Positions 15,081 through 24,040 of a DNA stretch of 64,000 bases are shown here, one piece after another; position 1 is the first letter of the stretch, and each line of letters begins with the position of its first letter. The stretch is from Candidatus Fermentibacteraceae bacterium (lineage in GTDB: Bacteria > Fermentibacterota > Fermentibacteria > Fermentibacterales > JCC-6): contig JADGDO010000014.1 in the NCBI GenBank assembly GCA_016744855.1, positions 1 to 64,000 of the forward strand, written 5' to 3'. A program made the translations under genes and the position numbers. Below the pieces are notes generated by a model, which did no database searches, was not told the DNA's origin, and saw nothing but the letters and a program-made list of their open reading frames with translations.

Positions 15081-17066
15081 CTAGATACTGAGAACGGTAA
15101 ACTCAATTCTGCGGTTTCTTGCTTTGTTGGCAGCAGAATTGTTGGGTACTATCGGGTTAGACTCGCCATGACCAACTGTGGTCAGTCTGTTCCCGGCAAT
15201 GCCCTTGCTTACAAGGTAGGCATATACGGACTGGGCACGACCTTCACTAAGTGTCTGGTTAGAGCCTTCTCCTCCATCACTGTCTGTATGGCCTGCAATC
15301 TGTATTCTGGCATTTGGGTTGTCTCTGAGAAGAATGGCAACACTGTCAAGAATCGGATAACTCTCCGGCTTGAGATTTGAACTTCCTGAGGCAAAGTAGA
15401 TGTTGTCAAAACTCATTACCTCTCCGGCTCTAAGTGCAGCGCGAAGGGTGAAGGAGAGAGATACAGTCTGGTTAGGGCTGATTGTTGTTGTCTGATTATC
15501 AGCGATATAACCGTCGGCCTGTACTGATATAGGCCATGTGCCAGCTTCTGCCCGTGCAGTGTAAACACCAACGGTGCTTGTTGTCACGGATACAGGGTTT
15601 GTGCTGCCAATAGTTACAGTTGCATTTGCAATAGGTCTGCCTTCGCCATCTCTTACGGAGCCGCTGACGGTCCCGAGATTAGGGGCCATTGCAAAGTCCA
15701 AGTTGAGTGACTCATTGCGACTTAGGGCAACTATAGCGCTTGCATCACGATATCCTGCGGCGACTACAGTAACAGGAACTTCCCCTGATGGGATATTATG
15801 AGTATAGAAACCGGTAAGCTCATCACTTGTTACGTTTGCAATTGGAACTCCCGGGAAGGTGATAGTTGCGAAAATTGCCTCACCCGTAAGAGAGTCTGTA
15901 ACAACACCACTGAGAATAGCCATGTTGGATGTTTCTTCTTTACCCATCATGTCTGAAGAAAATCCGATACCGAGGCTTACACCCCAATCGAATACTCCAC
16001 CTATTGGAAGTGGAGCTCTTTCGGCGCGATCTGCTTCAGTAACCAGGCTGTCTGTCTGGTACATCCTGTGACCAAGGTCGTAGTAAGTGGGGTCAAAGGT
16101 GCTGGTGCTGAGGTCGAAAGAGACATCAATAAATGTTCCGGAGCTGTTCTTAAATCTGATTCCAGGTGTGAAGTAGGATACGCTTGCATTTTCACGATCA
16201 AGCAATTTCTGATTGGTGTACTCGAAGAAAATATCAGCGTATGGAGTAGGGATTTCAACACCAAAGCCGAAATTGAAGATGCCATCTGAAACTTCAAGAG
16301 CAAGGCTGGTTGAATCGGAATATGACCATCCAACTGTGTCAGGATTGACAACGAAATCGGTGAAGTAATAATTCTGCTTGTACTTCGCATAACCGAAGTT
16401 CAGATGTGCTTTTGCAGGAACCATTGGCAACCAGCGACCGAAATCACCGGTAATCAGGAAATCCATTGAGTAGTTGCTGTTTCCTGTGCTTGTGAATGGT
16501 CTGCGGATAGTACTCATCATCTGGCCCTGATGCCATGTACCGTCAGGGTCATCAACGTTGCGAAGGAATGCTGTATCTGCCGGTGCGAATCCCAGAGAGA
16601 AGTCTCCACCCAACCAGATAACATCCTCTAGTGTGGGAATCGGATTGTAACCGCCATGAACAACCATGTTGACGCCTTCAAATCCCTGGATTTCTTCCCA
16701 ATGCCCGGTAGAACGTTCTTCATAAAGATCGCGTTCATAACTGGTACCCACGTAGGATGCTGTTGCTGCCAGGTCTACGTAGTCCCAAACTCCGTATGCA
16801 AGGCTAAGAATTCCCCGCCCGGTGTGTTCGGTCTCTGTCAACTCAGGGAAGAGAAGAGTTTGAGGAAGATAATGACTGTGATAGATGTAATTTTTGTATT
16901 CGTTTGCCGCTGTCCAGTAAGAAGTTCTCAGGCTGAAGGACATGTCATTCATGCCCAGAGGCATTGCACTGTTAACTCTGTGCAAGCCGGGAACACCCCA
17001 GATAGATGGTGCTGCCAGAGAACTGGAAACCAGGATAGCAAGAAGAACCGGGATAACTCTTTTCAA
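15081..17066 (-). CDS. OmpA-family outer-membrane protein with carboxypeptidase-regulatory-like domains
   Basis: A 661-residue envelope protein. A signal peptide (MKRVIPVLLAILVSSSLAAP) leads into a region of about 350 residues rich in amphipathic strands (a barrel or surface domain). Two carboxypeptidase-regulatory-like beta sandwiches follow: about 390-460 (SGVVTDSLTGEAIFATITF) and about 470-545 (GSVRDGEGRPIANATVTI). The C-terminal OmpA domain (about 548-661) has the peptidoglycan-binding motifs YFASGSSNLKPES, AGHTDSDGGEGSNQTLSEGR and NKARNRRIEF, which bind diaminopimelate, so the protein should link the outer membrane to the cell wall. Start: ATG with AAAGGAGGGG upstream. Confidence 0.88.
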   Translation of the reverse strand: MKRVIPVLLAILVSSSLAAPSIWGVPGLHRVNSAMPLGMNDMSFSLRTSYWTAANEYKNYIYHSHYLPQTLLFPELTETEHTGRGILSLAYGVWDYVDLAATASYVGTSYERDLYEERSTGHWEEIQGFEGVNMVVHGGYNPIPTLEDVIWLGGDFSLGFAPADTAFLRNVDDPDGTWHQGQMMSTIRRPFTSTGNSNYSMDFLITGDFGRWLPMVPAKAHLNFGYAKYKQNYYFTDFVVNPDTVGWSYSDSTSLALEVSDGIFNFGFGVEIPTPYADIFFEYTNQKLLDRENASVSYFTPGIRFKNSSGTFIDVSFDLSTSTFDPTYYDLGHRMYQTDSLVTEADRAERAPLPIGGVFDWGVSLGIGFSSDMMGKEETSNMAILSGVVTDSLTGEAIFATITFPGVPIANVTSDELTGFYTHNIPSGEVPVTVVAAGYRDASAIVALSRNESLNLDFAMAPNLGTVSGSVRDGEGRPIANATVTIGSTNPVSVTTSTVGVYTARAEAGTWPISVQADGYIADNQTTTISPNQTVSLSFTLRAALRAGEVMSFDNIYFASGSSNLKPESYPILDSVAILLRDNPNARIQIAGHTDSDGGEGSNQTLSEGRAQSVYAYLVSKGIAGNRLTTVGHGESNPIVPNNSAANKARNRRIEFTVLSI

Positions 17067-17199
17067 TTGAACCCCTCCTTTTTGAAAAGAAAAAATTATT
17101 CAACATTGCATGAAGCATGCGAATAATCAGCTTTGGGGTCAACCGATAGGATTCCTCTGCTTGACCCGACCAAAACAAGACCCTATAAAAACAGATATT

Positions 17200-17493
17200 A
17201 TGAAAATGACAGATAGTTATATTAGAGTGTGTTTGAAAGTCACTGGAAGAGTGCAGGGAGTTGGTTTCCGATTCTGGACTCTTCGGGCGGCAGAGCATCT
17301 GAATATAGGTGGTGTGGTATCCAACGCACCTGACGGTTCGGTGGATGCTGTACTATGCGGCAGAGTTGACGCCGTTAATGAGATGATCCAGCTTTGCAAA
17401 GTGGGTCCGAATTACAGTAAAGTTAATGAAGTACTAATTATCAATAGAGAGCCTGCTACGGTCTGTCCGGATGGTTTCAGGATTCTACGATGA
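17200..17493 (+). CDS. acyP: Acylphosphatase
   Basis: A 97-residue enzyme that hydrolyses acyl phosphates to carboxylate and phosphate. It carries the signature GRVQGVGFRFW with catalytic Arg24, the second signature VVSNAPDGSV with catalytic Asn42, and the full alpha/beta sandwich length. The start at ATG 17200 matches the usual family N-terminus; ATG 17206 is an alternative, and neither has a strong ribosome-binding site. The longer frame starting at 17110 would only add an unrelated segment. It is followed by a plus-strand barrel-protein gene 19 bases downstream. Confidence 0.9.
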   Translation: MKMTDSYIRVCLKVTGRVQGVGFRFWTLRAAEHLNIGGVVSNAPDGSVDAVLCGRVDAVNEMIQLCKVGPNYSKVNEVLIINREPATVCPDGFRILR

Positions 17494-17512
17494 ACTAGAG
17501 AGGAATTGATAA

Positions 17513-18454
17513 ATGAAAAAGGCCGTGTTAATTCTATCATTATTTACAGCATTGTCCCTTGCATGGGACCCTCTTTCCTACAACTACCTGGATCATGTAC
17601 TTCCTGTTACGGGAACCTCAAGCGATTTTGCTTTCGGTTTTTTCGGTTTCAGCCAATACTGGGAAACAGATAGTCTTGGCTTTGACAGCCTTTACGATTA
17701 CCGGGACAATTTCGGAGTGGTAAGATTTCAGTGGGCGGGACGCTACGGACTTACATCAAGTCATACAATCAGCCTGATCGTTCCTGCTTTTCTTCAACTT
17801 GCCGGTCCCGGTGACACAATAGGTGTAGGAATTGCAGATCCCTGGATATGTCTTGATGGATGGATGTCCAGAGACCCTCAGTTCATTCTTCGTGGTGCAA
17901 TTCGCCCTACGCTGAAGGGAACTCTCGACACCGGAGACTACACCGAAAGTGACAGGCATGTTGCAGCTGAAGTTTCAGCAACACTTCTTTTCCCTATATC
18001 AGGACCCCTTACGGGGCCGAGATTGCAATTATCAGGAGGATTACGCCACTACTTCACTGCCTGGGATCAGGTGCCGGGTGCACCGGGAGACTCTGCAGAT
18101 ACTTCTCCGGCTACTGAACTTCGCGCTACTGCTCGTATTATTCTTCCTGTCAATCAAGAGTTGAACTTTCATGCCGGTCTTGATATGGCGACAAGAGGAG
18201 AGACGGAAATAGACTCTGATGAGATTTCCGGCAGTGAGGTTTCCCATGTTGATTTCCGCACCGGGATTGAGCTGGATAACTCTCAGCTTGAGTTAGATGT
18301 GGATGTATTCTACCGTCTCAACGGTCAGAATGTAAGCAAGGAATGGGGAGTTATTGTCAGTGGAATTGGTTTTGACATGGGTGATCTGTTCAGTGCAGGT
18401 ACCAGCGGAAGATCATCTTCAGACTCAGGATCGAGTTCTGGGGGCAGAGTGTAA
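17513..18454 (+). CDS. Putative outer-membrane beta-barrel protein
   Basis: A 313-residue protein of no family I recognise. A cleavable signal (MKKAVLILSLFTALSLA) is followed by alternating hydrophobic/polar strands with aromatic girdle residues (for example GVVRFQWAGRYGLTSSHTIS, LQLSGGLRHYFTAW, LELDVDVFYRLNG), the look of a small barrel. The C-terminus is a low-complexity Ser/Gly tail (SGRSSSDSGSSSGG) rather than a terminal aromatic, unusual for a BAM substrate. The ATG follows AGAGAGGAA. Its stop overlaps the next start (TAATG), so it is co-translated with the membrane-anchored protein at 18454. Confidence 0.6.
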   Translation: MKKAVLILSLFTALSLAWDPLSYNYLDHVLPVTGTSSDFAFGFFGFSQYWETDSLGFDSLYDYRDNFGVVRFQWAGRYGLTSSHTISLIVPAFLQLAGPGDTIGVGIADPWICLDGWMSRDPQFILRGAIRPTLKGTLDTGDYTESDRHVAAEVSATLLFPISGPLTGPRLQLSGGLRHYFTAWDQVPGAPGDSADTSPATELRATARIILPVNQELNFHAGLDMATRGETEIDSDEISGSEVSHVDFRTGIELDNSQLELDVDVFYRLNGQNVSKEWGVIVSGIGFDMGDLFSAGTSGRSSSDSGSSSGGRV

Positions 18455-19203
18455 TGAGGAGATCCCTCCTTTTACTCTCTATTCCGGTCCTTGCCGTTGT
18501 TTTTGCTCTGCTAGCCAGACCGTACAGTCTCGGAATCAAACTGGAGCAGAATGCAGATGATTATTCTCAAGCGCTTGGAAACGACCAACCGGAAATTGCT
18601 CTGTCAATGATGACAGAAGCGGCAGCGGCTGGTCTGTCTCCTGAATTTCTCGGTCGGTTGTCGGGAGAGCCTGTTCCAGATAATTTCAGATATGATGGAA
18701 GAGACGACAAAGGGATCAGGATGACTGGTTCTCTCGGTGATGCCGGCAGCAGGGTAATCTGGTTTTCAACTGAAAATGGAATCTTGGTGACTCATGATAC
18801 AGCATTGGATAATATCCTTGGTTCGGCTGTTCTGCTCTGCAGAGAAAGTGCTCTTGCCGATCCGGAGGGTTTTTGCCCCGTTTCAGGAAGAGCCTACGAG
18901 TATAATCCGGATACCGGAAATGTTACCTGCCCTGAAGGGCATTTGGGTGAGGGGATGGTAATTAGTTCAGATGCATGCGCACTAAGAAGAGATTCTGTGC
19001 TTATTGAACTTACCGGATACATTGAAGCCGGGTACCCATTCCCGGATACAATTGAGGAAATGTTTGTTCTCAGCGATGAAGAATTTGGAAGAAGAGGCGG
19101 CTATAGATGTCCCGACAATGGTTACAAGTACTACGAACTTCGAAATGGAGCAATCTATTGTCCATTCCACGAACAATGTTCCGAGGCAGTGGTGAATCAG
19201 TGA
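18454..19203 (+). CDS. Membrane-anchored protein with two Cys-Pro repeat motifs
   Basis: A 249-residue protein with one N-terminal membrane anchor (about residues 5-21) and a soluble outer domain. Two copies of a short motif stand out: CPVSGRAYEYNPDTGNVTCP followed by EGH, and CPDNGYKYYEL...GAIYCPFHE. The pattern CP-x2-x-x-Y-x-Y...CP-x-H is like the closing loop of some pseudopilin and competence proteins, where the Cys pair forms a disulfide or binds metal. The N-terminus lacks a prepilin peptidase site, so it is not itself a pseudopilin. It is coupled to the barrel gene upstream and to the RNase D-like gene downstream (GTGA overlap). Function unknown. Confidence 0.5.
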   Translation: MRRSLLLLSIPVLAVVFALLARPYSLGIKLEQNADDYSQALGNDQPEIALSMMTEAAAAGLSPEFLGRLSGEPVPDNFRYDGRDDKGIRMTGSLGDAGSRVIWFSTENGILVTHDTALDNILGSAVLLCRESALADPEGFCPVSGRAYEYNPDTGNVTCPEGHLGEGMVISSDACALRRDSVLIELTGYIEAGYPFPDTIEEMFVLSDEEFGRRGGYRCPDNGYKYYELRNGAIYCPFHEQCSEAVVNQ

Positions 19204-20384
19204 TTGAATACCCGAGTCTCATTGATGATCAGGAGACGTTTAACAAGCTTATTGAGGATCTCCTGAAAAAACCGGTAGTTGCACTGGATACTGAATTTCA
19301 CTGTGAGAAAAGATACTGGCCGGACCTCTATTTGATGCAGCTTGCAGCAGATGGTATCGGACCGGTAGCTGTTGATCCTTTGGCAGTCAAAGACCTTGCA
19401 CCTCTCGCTCGACTATTTGCGGCGGAAGATGTTGTAAAAGTTCTTCACAGTGCAAGAAATGATCTGGCAATATTGTTTAATGATATCCCTGACTTTTCCG
19501 TGAATAACCTCTTTGATTCCCAAATTGCTGCCGCTTTTCTCGGGTATGGAGAACAGATCAGCCTTGTAAATCTTGTTCATTCTGTATGCGGAGTTAAGGC
19601 CAGAAAGAAATACTCTATGAGCGACTGGTCAGCCAGACCGCTCGCAGAGGGCCAGCTTGATTACGCCCTTGATGATGTTAGACATCTAGTTCAAGTATAC
19701 GAGAAGTTGTCTTCAGAATTAGAGAAAAAGGGAAGAGTACACTGGTTCAGAGGAGAATCCAAATCTCTCTCTGATGCTTCTACATACTCGATTTCCAGAG
19801 AGCGTCTTTTCAGCAAAGCCAGGTCTGCCGGCAAAGTTAAAAAGGCTAACTTTCCTTTGCTTTGGAGACTTGTTAACTGGCGGGAAGAAACCGCAATTGA
19901 GATGAATCGCCCCAGAATCTATACTGCAAGAGATCACCTTCTCTGTCGACTGGCTGTTCTGGCCCCGAAGAAGCCGGATACTATTCGCAGCCTCAGGGGT
20001 CTTCCCGGTGGTTTTGTCGAAAAGTATGGCGACGCAGTGGTCGCCGAAGTGAACAAGTGCATAGAAACCCCCCCCTCTGATGTCCCAAGACTTAGACTAC
20101 CCAGACACGATTGGGGATATGCTGCCAGGAAAGACATTCTTCGAATCTTCCTGAAAATGAAATCCAAATCTCTCGAGCTCTCTCCGGCACTACTTCTCCC
20201 CAAGGAGAGTTTTGAATCTATTCTGGAAAACCCTCCAAAAAATATCGATCAACTGATGACCAGAAAAGATCTTACTGAATGGCGCAAAGAAGCCCTCGGA
20301 CCGGAGCTTGTAGATCTTCTTACCGGTAAGCTGGCGATGGCACTTAAAAAAGGCAACTCGCTGAAATTCGTAAAAGTAAAATGA
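19200..20384 (+). CDS. rnd: Ribonuclease D-family 3'-5' exonuclease
   Basis: A 394-residue DEDDy exonuclease expected to trim 3' ends of structured RNA. Exonuclease motifs: Asp30 and Glu32 (ALDTEF), Asp88 (HSARNDL), and Tyr155/Asp159 (YALDDVRHL). The C-terminal half has helical repeats of HRDC type (NWREETAIEMNRPR, then a second copy around 320-380). The GTG at 19200 overlaps the preceding TGA (GTGA); the longer frame to 19107 lies wholly inside the upstream gene without a ribosome-binding site. Its stop overlaps the endonuclease III start (ATGA), so the two nucleases are co-translated. Confidence 0.85.
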   Translation: MIEYPSLIDDQETFNKLIEDLLKKPVVALDTEFHCEKRYWPDLYLMQLAADGIGPVAVDPLAVKDLAPLARLFAAEDVVKVLHSARNDLAILFNDIPDFSVNNLFDSQIAAAFLGYGEQISLVNLVHSVCGVKARKKYSMSDWSARPLAEGQLDYALDDVRHLVQVYEKLSSELEKKGRVHWFRGESKSLSDASTYSISRERLFSKARSAGKVKKANFPLLWRLVNWREETAIEMNRPRIYTARDHLLCRLAVLAPKKPDTIRSLRGLPGGFVEKYGDAVVAEVNKCIETPPSDVPRLRLPRHDWGYAARKDILRIFLKMKSKSLELSPALLLPKESFESILENPPKNIDQLMTRKDLTEWRKEALGPELVDLLTGKLAMALKKGNSLKFVKVK

Positions 20385-21016
20385 CCGGCAATCTGACTCC
20401 CCGAAAACTGCTGGAGACAATGTCTCAAAGCGTCGGGGAGGCCGGTATACCCTCTCCGCTGGTAACAGGGACTGATCCTTTCAATGTTTTAGTCGGAACC
20501 GTAATCAGCCTTCGAACTCGTGATGCTGTTACTGAAGTCGTAACCGAACGTGTACTCTCATCTCTTCCCAATCCAGATAAAATGAGTGTTGCTTCAGAGG
20601 CAGAACTGGCTTCTCTACTGAGACCGGCAGGTTTTTTTAACAGAAAAGCAGTACAACTGAAAAAAATAGCCGGTATTCTTCTTGATAAGCACAAGGGCTC
20701 TGTTCCATCTGATAGGTCTGAGCTTGAGGCATTGCCGGGCGTAGGGGGTAAAACCGCTGCATATGTTCTTTCTATGGCTTTTGGAATTCCTGCAATCTGT
20801 GTTGATGTTCATGTTCACAGAATCAGCAACAGACTGGGATTGATCCATACCGGTACTCCTTCAGAGTCTGAAGAAGCGCTGAAACTATTTTTCCCAAAGG
20901 AACTCTGGATACCGCTCAATCATGTTTTTGTAAGATTCGGGCAGAGGCAGTGTCTTCCGTTAGGGCCGCTTTGCTCATCCTGCCCTTTCAAAGGATGGTG
21001 TAGTTATGCTGATTGA
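20381..21016 (+). CDS. nth: Endonuclease III (DNA N-glycosylase/AP lyase)
   Basis: A 211-residue base-excision repair enzyme that removes oxidised pyrimidines and nicks abasic sites. The helix-hairpin-helix motif LPGVGGKTAAYVL carries catalytic Lys124, the aspartate is Asp142 (VDVHVHR), and the C-terminal [4Fe-4S] ligands are complete: Cys191, Cys198, Cys201 and Cys207 (CX6CX2CX5C). The motif SLRTRD replaces the SAQTTD of E. coli; that variant is usual in archaeal and deep-branching bacterial homologues. It overlaps the RNase D stop by four bases, and the downstream cyclase gene starts 11 bases inside its 3' end. Confidence 0.93.
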   Translation: MTGNLTPRKLLETMSQSVGEAGIPSPLVTGTDPFNVLVGTVISLRTRDAVTEVVTERVLSSLPNPDKMSVASEAELASLLRPAGFFNRKAVQLKKIAGILLDKHKGSVPSDRSELEALPGVGGKTAAYVLSMAFGIPAICVDVHVHRISNRLGLIHTGTPSESEEALKLFFPKELWIPLNHVFVRFGQRQCLPLGPLCSSCPFKGWCSYAD

Positions 21017-21533
21017 TGTAACTAAGTCGATGTACAATGGAATTCCTGTTTGGCCCGGAGATACGCCGTTTGATAGATCAGTAATTAGTAATGGAAGCTT
21101 CACCTCCTCTAGGGTAACCATGTCTCTGCACACCGGAACTCACATGGATGCTCCATCTCACATGTTTCCCGGCGCTAAAACAATTGATCAGATTCCTCCA
21201 TTTATTGTACCAGCTCTTGTCTTTTTAAACGGCAATCCTCTGGGGAAAGCCGTTCTTCTTGATGGCCCCGTAAGCGGAGCTGTGGCACAGAAGCTTGTTG
21301 ATTCTGGTGCTGTTCTTGTGGGAACATCCTCGATATCAATCGATCATGACGGATCCGAAGATGCGCACAAGGCAATACTTGGCGGCGGCATTCCTGTTAT
21401 CGAGAATCTTGAGCTTGGTGAAGTCGCTCCTGGTGAGTATATCCTGATGGCATTTCCCTTAAAGTTTGCCGGGGCAGACGGATCTCCAGTAAGGGTATTA
21501 CTTGCAGAAAAGGCATCTGATATTCTGCAATAA
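21006..21533 (+). CDS. Cyclase-family metal-dependent hydrolase (kynurenine formamidase-like)
   Basis: A 175-residue protein of the cyclase family, which includes kynurenine formamidase KynB and isatin hydrolase. The metal site is seen at HTGTHMDAPSH (His42, His46, Asp48, His52), and the opening MLIDVTKSMYNGIPVWPGD is typical. It is shorter than KynB (about 210 residues). The catalytic His/Glu near the C-terminus is not obvious, so the substrate is open. There is no tryptophan pathway context here. The start lies inside nth, so it is translationally coupled to DNA repair genes by arrangement only. Confidence 0.82.
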   Translation: MLIDVTKSMYNGIPVWPGDTPFDRSVISNGSFTSSRVTMSLHTGTHMDAPSHMFPGAKTIDQIPPFIVPALVFLNGNPLGKAVLLDGPVSGAVAQKLVDSGAVLVGTSSISIDHDGSEDAHKAILGGGIPVIENLELGEVAPGEYILMAFPLKFAGADGSPVRVLLAEKASDILQ

Positions 21534-21548
21534 TGAAAGGTTTGAACA

Positions 21549-21998
21549 ATGAATGAAGAATCAAAAAAAACACACCACAAGCTTGCTGTAGATTGCTTTA
21601 ATGCAACCTGGGACCTTCTCGATAAGAAAGATCGTTCTCCGGAAGATGATGCAAAGATGATTCACACTGCTCATGCTTCAAGATACCACTGGGGAGAAAT
21701 CGGAACTCCGCTAGAATTTCAGCGCGGAGAGTGGCAGATATCAAGAGTCTACTCGGTTCTATCTCAGGGAGATGCAGCGCTTTTTCACGCTGAGATTTGT
21801 CACGACATCTGTACAAAAAACGGAATCGGTGATTTCGATATGGCTTTTGCGTGTGAAGCAATGGCAAGAGCGCACAGCATCATGGGGAACACCATAAAGA
21901 AGGATATCTTCATCGAAATGACAAAGGCTGCCTCAGAAAAGATTGAGGATGCCGGTAACAAGGAATACCTGCTTGGTGAGTTAGCCTCAATCAGTTGA
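21549..21998 (+). CDS. Hypothetical helical protein
   Basis: A 149-residue soluble protein, mainly helical, of no family I can name. It contains conserved-looking segments HTAHASRYHWGEIGTPLEFQ, RGEWQISRVYSVL and ACEAMARAHSI. Paired helices suggest a TPR-like repeat protein. There is no signal peptide or metal motif. The ATG follows AAAGG. It is convergent with, and overlaps by 12 bases, the MBL-fold gene on the other strand. Probable last gene of the RNase D-nth-cyclase operon. Confidence 0.65.
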   Translation: MNEESKKTHHKLAVDCFNATWDLLDKKDRSPEDDAKMIHTAHASRYHWGEIGTPLEFQRGEWQISRVYSVLSQGDAALFHAEICHDICTKNGIGDFDMAFACEAMARAHSIMGNTIKKDIFIEMTKAASEKIEDAGNKEYLLGELASIS

Positions 21999-22730
21999 CA
22001 CGGGCTTCAGTTGCTCGAAGAATTCTCTGCCTGTGTATGTACACGAGCTACCGGAAATTGCCTCTTCCCAGCTGCATTTCCCGTTGGTTTTCAGTATTTT
22101 TTTAAGGTAGCAAAGTCTGTCGTCAATTGCCTGCTCAATAATTTCTTTGCCCTTGAGCTCGGGGCCGTGCCCAAGAATCAAACGGTCCCTGTTCATTTTG
22201 TTAAGCAATTCAAGTGAAGATATGTGATTACCAAGTTGATCGAATTCAACCCAGGGCACCAGTGCCTTGCCATCATATCTGCTCATAAGATTATCTCCGA
22301 CATGGAGGTATTTCCCGTTTATGTCTATCAGAATGCTGCAAGCTGAGTGTCCGGGAGCTTTCGTGAAGGACAGTTCGTAGTTCCCGAAGTTGAAGGTTTC
22401 TGAAAATGTTACAGGAGATACGGTCTGCTGGATCTCTTTTGCAAGTGTTTTTCTATACTCCGGGCTACCCATTACAGTAAGGTTAGCATCAAGAGCAAGA
22501 AGACCATTCACATGATCCGGGTGAAAGTGGGTCAGAAGAACATGCGTCAGCTTCAGACCCTGCTTTTCAAGGTAGTTCTTTACAGCTTTTGCCTGTGTTC
22601 TAAAACCGGAATCAATTAGAAGAACGCTTCCCTCGTTGATAAGAGCATATAGATTGAATCCGTACCTGAAGCCCTCTTCTTCGGGAAATCTGAAATTGAT
22701 GAAATCGTTTTCTATTCTTTCTGCTATCAT
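21987..22730 (-). CDS. MBL-fold metallohydrolase
   Basis: A 247-residue metallo-beta-lactamase-fold hydrolase. ATG 22730 is preferred over 22760 because AAAAGGAGG lies just upstream of it. Metal-binding motif His68-x-His70-x-Asp72-His73 (THFHPDHVNG), then GHSACSI, the bridging Asp in HVGDNLM and the final GHGPE histidine, are all present, so two zinc/iron ions are expected. The closest look is to the general glyoxalase-II-like group, with no diagnostic insert; substrate unknown. It is divergent from the metal-efflux operon, sharing the region with the operator-like motif at 22784-22803. Confidence 0.85.
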   Translation of the reverse strand: MIAERIENDFINFRFPEEEGFRYGFNLYALINEGSVLLIDSGFRTQAKAVKNYLEKQGLKLTHVLLTHFHPDHVNGLLALDANLTVMGSPEYRKTLAKEIQQTVSPVTFSETFNFGNYELSFTKAPGHSACSILIDINGKYLHVGDNLMSRYDGKALVPWVEFDQLGNHISSLELLNKMNRDRLILGHGPELKGKEIIEQAIDDRLCYLKKILKTNGKCSWEEAISGSSCTYTGREFFEQLKPVSTD

Positions 22731-22783
22731 GAAATCCTCCTTTTTGTATTTTGGGAACATAACAGCTAAGCCGGGTGTATATT

Positions 22784-22803
22784 AGTAGAAATTCCTACCA
22801 AGT
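22784..22803. promoter_or_regulatory. Operator-like motif, copy 1
   Basis: The 20-mer AGTAGAAATTCCTACCAAGT lies between the divergent MBL-fold gene and the TolC/RND operon. A copy differing by one deleted A and one substitution occurs at 30285-30303 inside a sigma70-like promoter. It contains the imperfect dyad CCTACC-AA-GTAGG. The best reading is a repressor or activator site; the regulator is not in the window. See the second copy. Confidence 0.55.
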
Positions 22804-22834
22804 AGGTATGAAATACTAATTTGATTGGGAGAAT

Positions 22835-24040
22835 ATGATTCTGCTGATTCTAATTTGCTATGGACCGGGAGGGTTGTGGCTGGATGCGAGCTCTCAAACT
22901 CACTGGTCAGAGGAACACTCCTTTCAACTCCAGGAAGAACAGGCCATGGTGTCATCCTATGGAGTTCTTCCCAATCCGCTTCTTCAGTTGTCTTACTCAG
23001 GGTCTCCCATTGAAACCAGGAATGGCCCCTTGCTCGGAAGTATCGGTTTGCAGCAGAGAATTCCATGGCCCGGCCTTCTTTCATCTTCGGAAAGAAAAGC
23101 CAATGCCAAGCTTGCCGTTGCGGAAGATGAAATTTTCCATCTCGGTTTACAGATGAGAACTTCTATTTCCAAAGGCTGGGCCGAGGTATACAAGCGGGAG
23201 CAACTGGGGCTTTTAGCAGTCGAGAGGGCTGAGTACCTCGCTTCCCTGCTTGTATCTGCTGCCGGTTCATCCTCCACCCTGGCAATGGAACACTCTGCAC
23301 TTGTTGATCTACGGATAAGAGTAGCTCTTTCGGAGCAGAGGCCTTTGATTGAACACAATCTTCTTGTTGCAGCACATGGGGAGTTACAAGCTCTTACCGG
23401 AACCAGCTTTGCTGTTGTAGATGAGTTACCTCCGGTAGAATGGTTTTTAGAGAAGATTGCTTCAACAAGCGCAGAGCCTTATGCGCTTAGAATTGCTCTG
23501 GGTTCGGTGGCTTTGGCTGAAGCCGAGCTCTCTAGGATCAAATCAGCGGGAATGCCGGACTTCACGGTTGGAGCTTCATACACAGCTATCGGTATTCCTA
23601 AAAACTATAGTGGAGCAGTTTCAGATGAGGGGCGTGACAGCTGGACGGTTTCTCTCGGAATATCACTTCCTCTGGGTTATTCCGGGGATGAAGCCACTCG
23701 ACAGGCTGCAGAATTTCACCTTGCTCAAACCATGGCTCACTACTCCCGATTGGAAGAAGAAATCACGGCAGAGCTGGATGCGAAAGCAACCATCCTTGTG
23801 AACTGTGTTTATGAGTTGGATCTGCTTTTCGAACTGCTGCCGCTCTCTGAATCGGCTGTTCTCTCAGCTTCGCAAGCCTGGATTGCGGGAGGAGGATCAT
23901 ACAGCACTCTTGTTTCAACTCTGGAAAACAATCTTGAAATACACAAGACAATTATTGAAAAGGAAGCCCTACTTGTGGTAAGTGCAGCCGAATGGCTGGA
24001 GCTTGCCGGGGCTGATACAGATGAAGGAGATTTTTTGTGA
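22835..24040 (+). CDS. TolC-family outer-membrane channel of a metal-efflux system
   Basis: A 401-residue outer-membrane factor, first gene of a four-gene heavy-metal export operon. A short signal peptide (MILLILICYGPGGLW) is followed by two rounds of the OEP repeat; the first contains NPLLQLSYSGSPIE and GLQQRIPWPGLLSS, the second PDFTVGASYTAIGIP and VSLGISLPLGYSG, with long periplasmic helices between. It is a little short for the family. It would form the trimeric duct for the adaptor and RND pump encoded downstream. ATG follows GGGAGA. The stop overlaps the next GTG start (GTGA). Confidence 0.85.
   Translation: MILLILICYGPGGLWLDASSQTHWSEEHSFQLQEEQAMVSSYGVLPNPLLQLSYSGSPIETRNGPLLGSIGLQQRIPWPGLLSSSERKANAKLAVAEDEIFHLGLQMRTSISKGWAEVYKREQLGLLAVERAEYLASLLVSAAGSSSTLAMEHSALVDLRIRVALSEQRPLIEHNLLVAAHGELQALTGTSFAVVDELPPVEWFLEKIASTSAEPYALRIALGSVALAEAELSRIKSAGMPDFTVGASYTAIGIPKNYSGAVSDEGRDSWTVSLGISLPLGYSGDEATRQAAEFHLAQTMAHYSRLEEEITAELDAKATILVNCVYELDLLFELLPLSESAVLSASQAWIAGGGSYSTLVSTLENNLEIHKTIIEKEALLVVSAAEWLELAGADTDEGDFL

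Noticed and set aside
16001-16390. Second frame of 129 residues inside the OmpA-family gene
   Set aside because: Same-strand out-of-frame stretch inside a gene with clear domains and its own start; low-complexity shadow.
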